From Candidatus Heimdallarchaeota archaeon (GTDB taxonomy: Archaea > Asgardarchaeota > Heimdallarchaeia > JABLTI01): DNA of 5,910 bases. The translations under genes were made by a program, and so were the position numbers. Under the pieces are notes generated by a model that did not search any database, was not told the origin of the DNA, and saw only the letters and a program-made list of their open reading frames with translations. The stretch lies in the NCBI GenBank assembly GCA_030667035.1, contig DAOUWQ010000108.1, positions 1 to 5,910 of the forward strand, written 5' to 3'. Of this stretch, positions 1-5,419 are shown in pieces (within the stretch, counting starts at the first letter, position 1; the number at the start of each line of letters is the position of its first letter).

Positions 1-674
1 GTTACTGCGCGAATGAGTATTTCATCAGCAACTAAGAAAGCATCTTTTAATGAAAGTTCAGGAACGATTTCAATTAATTTTTCATTTGGAACTACAATGG
101 TAGTGTCACTACTTTCATATAATCTCCTCAATCCTTCTTTAGCATGTATGGCTTTCATTTTTCCTTCGACATCAAATGGGAGAGTGCATATTGATACTGT
201 TAAAACACCCAGATTTTTAGCTAAACGGGCAATAACAGGAGCAGCACCAGTACCTGTTCCTCCACCAAGTCCACAGACAATAAAGACCATGTCAACTTGT
301 GTCAGAATTCCTTTCAAGGTTTCACTTGATTCGTCAGCAGCCTCTGCACCAATTTGTGGATCATTACCTGCACCGAGTCCTCTACAGAGATCTCTGCCTA
401 AGAGCATTTTCTTATGACTCTTTGAGAAGAGCAATTGCTGTGCATCTGTGTTCGCTGTTAGAGTGATTGCTCCAACAAGACCCGATTGATTTAATCGAGT
501 GACTGCATTATTTCCTGCGCCACCAACACCTATAACCAATATTTTCGCTTGGATGTCCTCGATAATCCTACGTAAATCTTGATCAACATCTTTAGAGTCA
601 TGATTTGTTTCTTCTTTTGGAAAGAGCTCTGGTACTTGCTCTTTTTCAGTGATATTTTTGATAAAAGATTCCAT
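1..674 (-). CDS. ftsZ: Cell division protein FtsZ (archaeal type), C-terminal part cut off by window edge
   Basis: FtsZ is a tubulin-like GTPase that polymerises into the cytoplasmic Z-ring at mid-cell. Reading leftward from the ATG at 674, the frame stays open to the window edge, giving 224 residues. Visible family motifs are the nucleotide-binding GVGGAGNN (residues 49-56), NTDAQQL (75-81), RGLGAGNDPQIG (98-109), the tubulin/FtsZ T4 signature GGGTGTG (137-143), TLPFDVEGK, and VVPNEKL near the right of the visible part. The T7 catalytic loop (NxDxxD/E) should lie just past the edge and cannot be checked. About 44 residues precede the GTPase core; a charged N-terminal extension of this kind is common in archaeal FtsZ. 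The start is fixed by AGGTGA five bases upstream. It lies downstream of the GT4 transferase gene on the same strand but is 133 bp away, with its own TATA-like box. FtsZ rather than CetZ or tubulin is well supported; assignment to FtsZ1 or FtsZ2 is not made. Confidence 0.96.
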   Translation of the reverse strand, partial: MESFIKNITEKEQVPELFPKEETNHDSKDVDQDLRRIIEDIQAKILVIGVGGAGNNAVTRLNQSGLVGAITLTANTDAQQLLFSKSHKKMLLGRDLCRGLGAGNDPQIGAEAADESSETLKGILTQVDMVFIVCGLGGGTGTGAAPVIARLAKNLGVLTVSICTLPFDVEGKMKAIHAKEGLRRLYESSDTTIVVPNEKLIEIVPELSLKDAFLVADEILIRAV

Positions 675-679
675 TGTCC

Positions 680-685
680 TCACCT
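680..685 (-). promoter_or_regulatory. Shine-Dalgarno site of ftsZ
   Basis: On the minus strand AGGTGA lies five bases before the ATG at 674. It matches six bases of the archaeal SD consensus GGAGGTGAT and settles the ftsZ start. Confidence 0.8.
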
Positions 686-708
686 AATAACTATACAAAT
701 AGAGTTGA

Positions 709-719
709 AATATTAAAAA
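709..719 (-). promoter_or_regulatory. Candidate TATA box of ftsZ
   Basis: The minus strand reads TTTTTAATATT here. At the usual archaeal spacing of about 26 bp, transcription would start near 687 and leave a leader of about 13 nt, just enough to carry the SD site. The upstream flank (ACACGGG) is not a clear BRE. This is inference from spacing only; the region is AT-rich, so chance matches are likely. Confidence 0.4.
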
Positions 720-784
720 CCCGTGTGCGACCAAGACATTTTTCTCGTATCAATGGTGATAACATCTAGAGATTACATTCAGTC

Positions 785-809
785 AAAATAGGGTAAAAAA
801 GAGTATTTT
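785..809 (-). terminator. Oligo-T transcription terminator behind the GT4 transferase gene
   Basis: Just after the TAA stop (808-810), the minus strand carries CTCTTTTTTACCC, a T6 run at 795-800. Archaeal RNA polymerase terminates at such T-tracts without needing a hairpin. Weak arms AAAATA/TATTTT (804-809 and 785-790) flank the run, placing it in a loop, unlike a bacterial-type terminator. The likely role is to separate this transcript from ftsZ, although some readthrough is possible. Confidence 0.45.
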
Positions 810-1863
810 ACAGTGTTATTACGATAAGAAGCATAGTAACAATACCTAACAGACTCGAAAAGAATGAGATAAGACCCATTGATGTTACTATTTCAAACTC
901 TTTCAAAGGTTCTCTTGCAACTATCCAACGAGTCAATGTTAAAGGTGCTTTTTTATGTGGATTTACAGCCATTGTATCATCTTTAAGCACTTTAATTGGA
1001 CGTTCTTTAATTTGTCTTCGTTCTCGGAAACCACGAACACTTGAAATAATTTGGAATGAATTCATAATTTGAGGCATCATTGCAATGATAATTATTAATT
1101 CAATACGACCAAAAATCGCTACTAAAGCTATCATTGCTCCAATTGTCAAACTTCCTGTATCTCCACAGAAAATCTTTGCTGGGTATTTATTGAACCAGAA
1201 AAATGCGAATAAACAACTGAATAAAAGAACAGATAGAACTATGCCTGGAACATTGACTACCCCTTTTACATAGAGTACAATAGTGGAAATTATTGCTGTT
1301 CCGGAAACAAACATCATAGTAACCGGTGAAGAGCCGTTCATAACATCCAACATATTTGTTGAGTTAGAAAGAACTGTGATAGCAAATGGAACTAAGAGCC
1401 AATAAATGACAGTGATTCTTATTGGACCAATTAGGGGTAAATATGGATTAGGGAAAAAAAGCATCAGCTCATCATTTGCAAGGGAAGGGTTGGCAGCTAA
1501 TTGCCAAATTAAGATCGGTAAACTTGGAATTAATAATAAGAAAGGTTTAGTGATTGCACCTAAAGCTTTCAAATCATCCCAAATCCCAATTAATCCCACA
1601 AGTAAGATTGCAATTGCAGAGACAGTAAAGTGTTGCCAAAATTCAGGATAAATAAATATGCAACAAATAATTACTACTAACATAACGACAACGAAACCTA
1701 CTCCTCCCATTTCAGCTACTTTTGGTTTGGCAGCTTTATGAACATCATGACCGTAGATACCTTTTTTCAGAAAGTACTTGCTCAGAAACCAAGTTAGAAA
1801 GAATGTAGCAGCAAAAGCAAAAACGAATATTATTGCCAACCAAATCCATTGCATAGTATCCAT
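808..1863 (-). CDS. GT4-family UDP-sugar:polyprenyl/dolichyl-phosphate sugar-1-phosphate transferase (Alg7/DPAGT1/AglH- and MraY-like)
   Basis: This polytopic membrane enzyme of 351 aa belongs to the family that moves a sugar-1-phosphate from a UDP-sugar to a lipid carrier. In archaea that is the first step of N-glycan assembly on dolichyl phosphate. Roughly ten hydrophobic segments are visible. Motifs in order: GHDVHKAAKPKVAEMGG (38-54), close to the archaeal/eukaryotic form rather than bacterial MraY; the Asp pair in GIWDDL (D96, D97); STNMLDVMNG (168-177); FNKYPAKIFCGDTGSL (224-239, with catalytic-type D235); and the cytosolic loop NPHKKAPLTL (301-310), matching the His-containing loop of the family. 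The end of the third motif, NGSSPVT, differs from the usual NGLxxG. The ATG at 1863 is preferred over the one at 1854 because GTGAT lies five bases upstream. UDP-GlcNAc as donor is likely from family knowledge but not shown by the sequence. Its neighbours are ftsZ downstream and divergent iorA upstream. Confidence 0.9.
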   Translation of the reverse strand: MDTMQWIWLAIIFVFAFAATFFLTWFLSKYFLKKGIYGHDVHKAAKPKVAEMGGVGFVVVMLVVIICCIFIYPEFWQHFTVSAIAILLVGLIGIWDDLKALGAITKPFLLLIPSLPILIWQLAANPSLANDELMLFFPNPYLPLIGPIRITVIYWLLVPFAITVLSNSTNMLDVMNGSSPVTMMFVSGTAIISTIVLYVKGVVNVPGIVLSVLLFSCLFAFFWFNKYPAKIFCGDTGSLTIGAMIALVAIFGRIELIIIIAMMPQIMNSFQIISSVRGFRERRQIKERPIKVLKDDTMAVNPHKKAPLTLTRWIVAREPLKEFEIVTSMGLISFFSSLLGIVTMLLIVITL

Positions 1864-1868
1864 AATTA

Positions 1869-1873
1869 ATCAC
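1869..1873 (-). promoter_or_regulatory. Shine-Dalgarno site of the GT4 transferase gene
   Basis: GTGAT on the minus strand is a five-base match to GGAGGTGAT, with a five-base spacer to the ATG at 1863. It lies 14 bases from the alternative ATG at 1854, which supports the first start. Confidence 0.55.
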
Positions 1874-1897
1874 AAGTTCAAAAGCTAATTTCTTGTG
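1871..1897. repeat. Inverted repeat CACAAG/CTTGTG in the transferase leader
   Basis: CACAAG (1871-1876) and CTTGTG (1892-1897) are perfect 6-bp complementary arms separated by 15 bases. On the minus-strand transcript the downstream arm, CTTGTG, overlaps the GTGAT ribosome-binding site. If the RNA starts upstream of 1897, the site could be sequestered in a hairpin. Short arms in AT-rich DNA can arise by chance. Confidence 0.4.
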
Positions 1898-1900
1898 TGT

Positions 1901-1912
1901 CCTTATTATAGG
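1901..1912 (-). promoter_or_regulatory. Candidate TATA box of the GT4 transferase gene
   Basis: The minus strand reads CCTATAATAAGG. A start about 26 bp downstream falls near 1880, giving a leader of about 17 nt that includes the SD. The core CTATAATAA is identical to the one before the SUKH-like gene (4675-4683), which supports both calls. A second AT-rich element, TTTTTTAATTA at about 1912-1922, is an alternative that would start RNA near 1892. Confidence 0.45.
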
Positions 1913-1922
1913 TAATTAAAAA

Positions 1923-1955
1923 ACTTTTGATTTCTAGGAAACCTTTATCAAAAGT
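1923..1955. repeat. Nested inverted repeat with perfect 9-bp arms in the divergent intergenic region
   Basis: ACTTTTGAT (1923-1931) and ATCAAAAGT (1947-1955) are perfect reverse complements. Inside the 15-base spacer a second small dyad, AGG-AAA-CCT (1936-1944), continues the symmetry. The core TCAAAAG appears again at 1878-1884. The repeat sits between the divergent transferase and iorA genes, upstream of both sets of TATA-like boxes. This suits an operator or a structured RNA/DNA element, but neither role is proven. Confidence 0.6.
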
Positions 1956-1977
1956 AGAGAGAAGAAAGAAGTTAAAA

Positions 1978-1993
1978 AGGGTCTTTAGACCTT
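1978..1993. repeat. Short palindrome GGTCTTTAGACC next to a TATA-like box
   Basis: GGTCT and AGACC flank TT at 1980-1991, and the symmetry extends by a G·T pair and an A-T pair to 1978-1993. The dyad abuts CTTATATTTTT (1991-2001) on the plus strand, so it occupies the BRE position of a possible iorAB promoter. Archaeal repressors often bind there. It could also fold as a small hairpin with a TTTA loop. Confidence 0.45.
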
Positions 1994-2001
1994 ATATTTT
2001 T
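1991..2001 (+). promoter_or_regulatory. Candidate upstream TATA box of iorAB
   Basis: CTTATATTTTT resembles the archaeal TATA consensus. It would start RNA near 2022, giving a leader of roughly 115 nt before iorA. A rival candidate is GTAAATAATAAG (2106-2117), which would start RNA at about the TTG itself. The sequence alone does not decide between them. Confidence 0.3.
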
Positions 2002-2136
2002 GGAATCGTACAGATTTTCAATGAAAATTTAACAGATACAAAAAAGTCACAAAAACTAAATTTAATGAAAAACAAATTCAAGAGATAGTGTTGGACTTTT
2101 ATTTTGTAAATAATAAGAAACAGAAGGTTAACTAAA

Positions 2137-3999
2137 TTGTCAGATAAAAAAACTAAGATGCTTTTAAGCGGTAATGAAGCCATAGCTAGAGGTGTCTTAG
2201 AAGCTGGTGTTGATGTCGCTGCTGCATATCCCGGTACTCCTTCCACAGAAATTATGGAAACCATTGCCTTATTCGGGAAAGAGACTGGAATGCATGCTGA
2301 GTGGTCAATCAACGAAAAAATTGCCTTTGAAGTGGCATTAGGTGCTGCATGGAGCGGATTACGATCCTTTACTGTAGCAAAGCATGTAGGACTAAATGTT
2401 GCGGCAGATCCATTCTTCACAGCAGCATTATTCGGTGGTATGAAAGGTGGATTTGTTATGTGCATTGCTGATGATCCGAGCTTCCACTCAAGTCAAAATG
2501 AGCAAGACACAAGAATGTATGCCCTTGCAGCACACGCAATTTGTATGGAACCCTCAACGCCACAAGAAGCACTGGATATGGTAAAATACGCTTATGATTT
2601 CTCTGAAAAAAATGAATCAATGATCATCATGCGATCTACAACACGTTTAAGTCATTCTCGGGGACCAGTCGAAATAGGTGAAATCCCTGCAAAGAGAGAA
2701 ATAAAAGGGGAATTTGTGAAGAACCCAGAGAAATTCGTTTGTTTACCTAGTAGCGCTCGAAAAGCAAAACCACTCTTATTGCAAAAATTGGATGAAATGA
2801 AAGATTATTCATGCAAATCTAAATGGAATGTAGTAACCAAAGGAAAAGATCCTTTACTAGTTATCACATCTGGTGTTTCTTACACATACGTAATTGACGC
2901 TATAAGAGAAATGGATATTGATCCAACCATTTACAAGATTGGTTTTAGCAATCCCTTACCAGAAGCAAAAATAATTGAGCTATTAAAAGCAAATCCTAAG
3001 TGCTTAATTGCTGAAGAAGTTGAACCATACTTTGAATTATTGGTGAAAGCTATAGCAGCAGAAAATGGTATTAAAGTTAAAATCTTCGGAAGAAAGGAAG
3101 GAGCTATTCCAATTTCAAATGAACTAAATCCACTGATTTTAAAACGTGCATTCGCAAAAGTTATGGATTTAAAACTTGACGAACATGAGGAAGACTTGCC
3201 TTCACAAGCTGAAATTAACAGTCAATTGCCAATCAGGCCTCCTGAGCTTTGTCCAGGATGTCCTCATAGAGCAACATTCATTGCAATTAAAAAAGCAGCA
3301 AAGAAACGACAAATCAAACCAATAATGCCTGGAGATATTGGATGTTATACTCTCGGATTTATGGCTCCTCTGAGCTCTGTTGACACTACAGTATCTATGG
3401 GTTCATCCATTGGTATAGCAAATGGACTTGCTCACGCAACAAATCAAACAATTATCCCTGTAATAGGTGATAGTACTTTCTTCCACACAGGTATACCAGC
3501 TTTAATCAATGCCATAGTTAACAATGCAAAGTTTGTCTTGGTAGTTGTTGATAATCAACTAACAGCAATGACCGGCGGACAACCAACTCCAGAATTAGGT
3601 ATAACGGCATTTGGTGAACCAGCAGGTATTGTTACTATCGAACAAGTTTGCAAAGGAATTGGAATCAAAAATCTTGAGATAGTTGATCCATATGACCTCG
3701 AACATACTATAGAAGTCATTGGAAAAGCACTTGATAGTGGAGAGCTCTCTGTTATTATCTCAAGAAGAGATTGTGCTTTAGAATACGCTCGAGTAGCAAA
3801 AAGAGCGAAAGAGAAAATCGAAAAGTATTTCGTAGATGAAGAAATCTGCATTGGATGCAGAACTTGTGTGCGAACTTTTGCTTGTCCATCAATAACATTC
3901 GACTATGAGAAAAAGAAAGCTCATGTTGATGAATCAACTTGCATTGGATGTGGCGTCTGTAGAATAATCTGCCCCTACGATGCTTTTACTAAGAGGTGA
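2137..3999 (+). CDS. iorA: Indolepyruvate:ferredoxin oxidoreductase, alpha subunit (IorA)
   Basis: IorA is the TPP- and iron-sulfur-containing subunit of a cytosolic enzyme that converts indolepyruvate and other aryl pyruvates plus CoA to aryl-acetyl-CoA and CO2, reducing ferredoxin. At 620 aa it is full length for the family. The N-terminal pyrimidine-binding domain (about 8-200) has GNEAIARG, AAYPGTPSTEI (29-39), EWSINEKIAFE with a TPP-activating-type Glu in NEK (E60), and KHVGLNVAADP. The TPP/Mg domain (about 365-550) has CPGCPHR (372-378), GDIGCYTLG (399-407), and the split GDS (444-446)/DNQ (472-474) motif followed by LTAMTGGQPTP. The C-terminal ferredoxin domain carries two 4Fe-4S motifs: C571/C574/C577/C583, with five residues before the last Cys as I recall for IorA proteins, and C602/C605/C608/C612. 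The start is TTG, with AAGGT eight bases upstream. ATG at 2158 would remove seven residues and lacks an SD. Its stop lies inside the iorB SD. Confidence 0.95.
   Translation: MSDKKTKMLLSGNEAIARGVLEAGVDVAAAYPGTPSTEIMETIALFGKETGMHAEWSINEKIAFEVALGAAWSGLRSFTVAKHVGLNVAADPFFTAALFGGMKGGFVMCIADDPSFHSSQNEQDTRMYALAAHAICMEPSTPQEALDMVKYAYDFSEKNESMIIMRSTTRLSHSRGPVEIGEIPAKREIKGEFVKNPEKFVCLPSSARKAKPLLLQKLDEMKDYSCKSKWNVVTKGKDPLLVITSGVSYTYVIDAIREMDIDPTIYKIGFSNPLPEAKIIELLKANPKCLIAEEVEPYFELLVKAIAAENGIKVKIFGRKEGAIPISNELNPLILKRAFAKVMDLKLDEHEEDLPSQAEINSQLPIRPPELCPGCPHRATFIAIKKAAKKRQIKPIMPGDIGCYTLGFMAPLSSVDTTVSMGSSIGIANGLAHATNQTIIPVIGDSTFFHTGIPALINAIVNNAKFVLVVVDNQLTAMTGGQPTPELGITAFGEPAGIVTIEQVCKGIGIKNLEIVDPYDLEHTIEVIGKALDSGELSVIISRRDCALEYARVAKRAKEKIEKYFVDEEICIGCRTCVRTFACPSITFDYEKKKAHVDESTCIGCGVCRIICPYDAFTKR
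3993..3999 (+). promoter_or_regulatory. Strong Shine-Dalgarno site of iorB, overlapping the iorA stop codon
   Basis: GAGGTGA is a seven-base match to GGAGGTGAT. Its TGA is the iorA stop codon, and five bases separate it from the ATG at 4005. This decides the iorB start in favour of that ATG and implies that ribosomes finishing iorA re-initiate on iorB, keeping the subunits balanced. Confidence 0.85.
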
Positions 4000-4004
4000 A
4001 TCAA

Positions 4005-4628
4005 ATGACTAAATTAGACAAACCATATCAAATTGAAATTGCAGGAGTAGGTGGAACCGGTGTCCTCACTGCTGCCATGCTTATCGGTAACTCTGCATTA
4101 GTCCAAGACATTTTTGTTGTGCAAAGTGAAATCCATGGTATGGCTCAAAGAGGTGGTGTTGTTAACACTGAAATTCGCTTCGGACCTGTTAGTGGCCCTC
4201 TAATTGCCGATGGTGATGCAGATGTTCTCTTAAGTTTTGAACTTGGGGAAACAGCACGAGCTATTCGCAAAATTGTTCCTAAAAAAGGCTATGTAATTAT
4301 GAATAGTCATATAATAATTCCACCAAGCTTGAGTGCAAAGAAAGGAGGAAAATACCCTGAAACAGAAGACATTCTTGCTATCGTTAAGAAATTTACCAAC
4401 AATGTTTTCTTAATTGATGCCTTCAAATTAGCTTCCGAAGTTGGTGATACGAGAACTCAAAATGTTGTTTTAGTAGGAGCTCTCTTTGCCATACCAAATT
4501 TCCCACTTACGAGAGACTCACTCATCAAAGCGCTCAATATACGCTTTAGAAAAAACGAAAAAGTTGTTGCAACAAATATCGAAGCATTCGACAAAGGTTA
4601 CAACACAATGAAAGAACTAATGAAGTAG
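4005..4628 (+). CDS. iorB: Indolepyruvate:ferredoxin oxidoreductase, beta subunit (IorB)
   Basis: IorB is the small partner of IorA and belongs to the 2-oxoacid:ferredoxin oxidoreductase gamma-domain family. From the ATG it is 207 aa, the usual length for IorB. Diagnostic motifs are IAGVGGTGVLTAA (12-24), SEIHGMAQRGG (41-51) with NTEIRFG directly after it, and PLIADGDADVLLSFELGE (65-82). No cysteine-rich cluster is present, as expected because the iron-sulfur centres are on IorA. An in-frame GTG at 3996 would add three residues but falls inside the SD site, so it is rejected. The gene begins five bases after the iorA stop with coupled translation, and the pair forms a two-gene operon ending at the hairpin and T-tract that follow. 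No transaminase or acyl-CoA synthetase gene, the usual metabolic partners, lies in the window. Confidence 0.95.
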   Translation: MTKLDKPYQIEIAGVGGTGVLTAAMLIGNSALVQDIFVVQSEIHGMAQRGGVVNTEIRFGPVSGPLIADGDADVLLSFELGETARAIRKIVPKKGYVIMNSHIIIPPSLSAKKGGKYPETEDILAIVKKFTNNVFLIDAFKLASEVGDTRTQNVVLVGALFAIPNFPLTRDSLIKALNIRFRKNEKVVATNIEAFDKGYNTMKELMK

Positions 4629-4662
4629 GCATCTTTGCCTTCTTCAATCCTATCTCTTTTTT
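4622..4662 (+). terminator. Terminator of the iorAB operon: hairpin over the stop codon followed by T6
   Basis: GAAGTAGGCA (4622-4631) pairs with TGCCTTCTTC (4636-4645), giving nine base pairs, one T·T mismatch and a TCTT loop. The TAG stop (4626-4628) lies in the left arm. Eleven bases later comes CTCTTTTTTAAC, with T6 at 4657-4662. Archaeal termination needs only the T-tract; the hairpin may help termination or protect the mRNA 3' end. The call is from sequence alone. Confidence 0.55.
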
Positions 4663-4674
4663 AACTTGAAAATA

Positions 4675-4684
4675 CTATAATAAT
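4675..4684 (+). promoter_or_regulatory. TATA box of the SUKH-like gene
   Basis: CTATAATAAT follows a purine-rich TTGAAAATA stretch that could serve as the BRE. A transcription start about 26 bp downstream falls near 4700-4706, on top of the start codons of the next gene, so the mRNA is probably leaderless. The core CTATAATAA recurs before the GT4 transferase gene. Confidence 0.5.
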
Positions 4685-4704
4685 TTGTTCAAGAGCACTT
4701 GTTG

Positions 4705-5391
4705 GTGAATAAAATTCAGATACTAGATAATTACTTAGATGATTCAAAAGTAGAAATCACTTTTGTTAATGGGCTCACACGCATCCATATTAAAGAGCTT
4801 TTATTTTTTAAGGGCATGGAATTACCAGATCATTTGAAACTATTTTACGAGCAAACAAATGGGTTAATGATCGATTCCGAGTATTTTCTAGATGATTTAG
4901 ATGATCCAACAAATCTTCTGATAAATTCATGTGAGAACCTTTTTTTTACTAAGAAAAAAGTAAATCAGCTTCCTGACAATCGATTTATTTTATTTGCTAC
5001 TAACGATGAAGAAGTATTTTATTTACTTGATATGAAAAATCTTGACCCAGAGGGGAATCCTTTAATCCTCCTAACTATGCCTGCATATCAAATTTATATC
5101 CCCTTAACAAATTCTTTCGACGTCTTTCTAGAAAGTAGCTGTTTAGGAATTTTGGGTTTATTGGAATCTTTTGGAATGGAACAACCAATAAAATCAAACA
5201 GAATTTCACGTAGCTTGCTGAAAAAGAACAAAACTGTTCTAGCTCTTCTCAAAAATATGTTTGAAACGTCTAAAAGAGAGTTTGATCTTATAGATTTGTG
5301 GCATATACCTGACAAAACAAAGAAAATTATTCAAAAAAGCATTTCGAATTGGTTTAAAGAAATTCAGAGATTGTTAACCATTTTCAAATGA
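4705..5391 (+). CDS. SUKH (SMI1/KNR4)-like domain protein
   Basis: The frame encodes 228 aa from GTG 4705, or 230 aa from the first of two TTG codons at 4699 and 4702. The first in-frame ATG (4815) would cut into the conserved region and is unlikely. No convincing SD is present, consistent with a leaderless mRNA. Using the 230-aa numbering, residues about 30-145 resemble a SUKH domain: LPDHLKLFYEQTNG (42-55) fits the family's LPxxYxxFxxxxNG helix and turn. FILFATNDEEVFYLLDM (96-112) and YIPLTNSFDVFLE (133-145) fit its later strands and final helix. SUKH domains include eukaryotic Smi1/Knr4 and many bacterial immunity proteins against polymorphic toxins. The last 80 or so residues are basic and helical (RSLLKKNK, FKEIQRLL) and are not recognised. 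No signal peptide or membrane segment is seen, and no toxin gene is adjacent here, so an immunity role is not supported. The domain call is by eye. Confidence 0.6.
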   Translation: MNKIQILDNYLDDSKVEITFVNGLTRIHIKELLFFKGMELPDHLKLFYEQTNGLMIDSEYFLDDLDDPTNLLINSCENLFFTKKKVNQLPDNRFILFATNDEEVFYLLDMKNLDPEGNPLILLTMPAYQIYIPLTNSFDVFLESSCLGILGLLESFGMEQPIKSNRISRSLLKKNKTVLALLKNMFETSKREFDLIDLWHIPDKTKKIIQKSISNWFKEIQRLLTIFK

Positions 5392-5393
5392 TT

Positions 5394-5414
5394 AACAACC
5401 AATTAACCGTTGTT
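5394..5414. terminator. Possible bidirectional terminator hairpin between convergent genes
   Basis: AACAAC (5394-5399) and GTTGTT (5409-5414) form a perfect 6-bp stem with a nine-base loop in the 28-bp gap between two converging stop codons. There is no strong T-tract on either side, only a T4 at 5429-5432 for plus-strand transcripts, so the terminator role is tentative. Confidence 0.3.
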
Positions 5415-5419
5415 CTAGT

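Noticed and set aside
13..417. 134-codon plus-strand open frame opposite ftsZ
   Set aside because: It lies wholly antisense to the well-supported ftsZ reading frame, and its translation (Ser/Pro-rich, no motif) looks like a shadow.
675..807. Possible small RNA in the gap between the GT4 transferase gene and ftsZ
   Set aside because: I looked for C/D-box motifs, tRNA-like cloverleaf arms and stable stems on both strands. Only scattered partial matches appear, and the content is explained by a T-tract end and the ftsZ promoter.
2065..2088. Seven-codon frame MKNKFKR upstream of iorA, a possible leader peptide
   Set aside because: There is no convincing SD, no enrichment for aromatic residues that would suggest attenuation of an aromatic amino-acid pathway, and frames this short are expected by chance.
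1992..2465. 157-codon minus-strand open frame running from the iorA 5' region into the intergenic space
   Set aside because: More than two thirds of it is antisense to the conserved N-terminal domain of iorA. It has no recognisable motif and its low-complexity C-terminus is made of AT-rich intergenic DNA.
3555..3937. Two overlapping minus-strand open frames inside the 3' half of iorA
   Set aside because: Both are antisense to the TPP and ferredoxin domains of IorA and have no protein-like features of their own.
3996..4004. GTG start for iorB, three codons upstream of the ATG
   Set aside because: The GTG lies within the GAGGTGA SD sequence itself and has no SD of its own.
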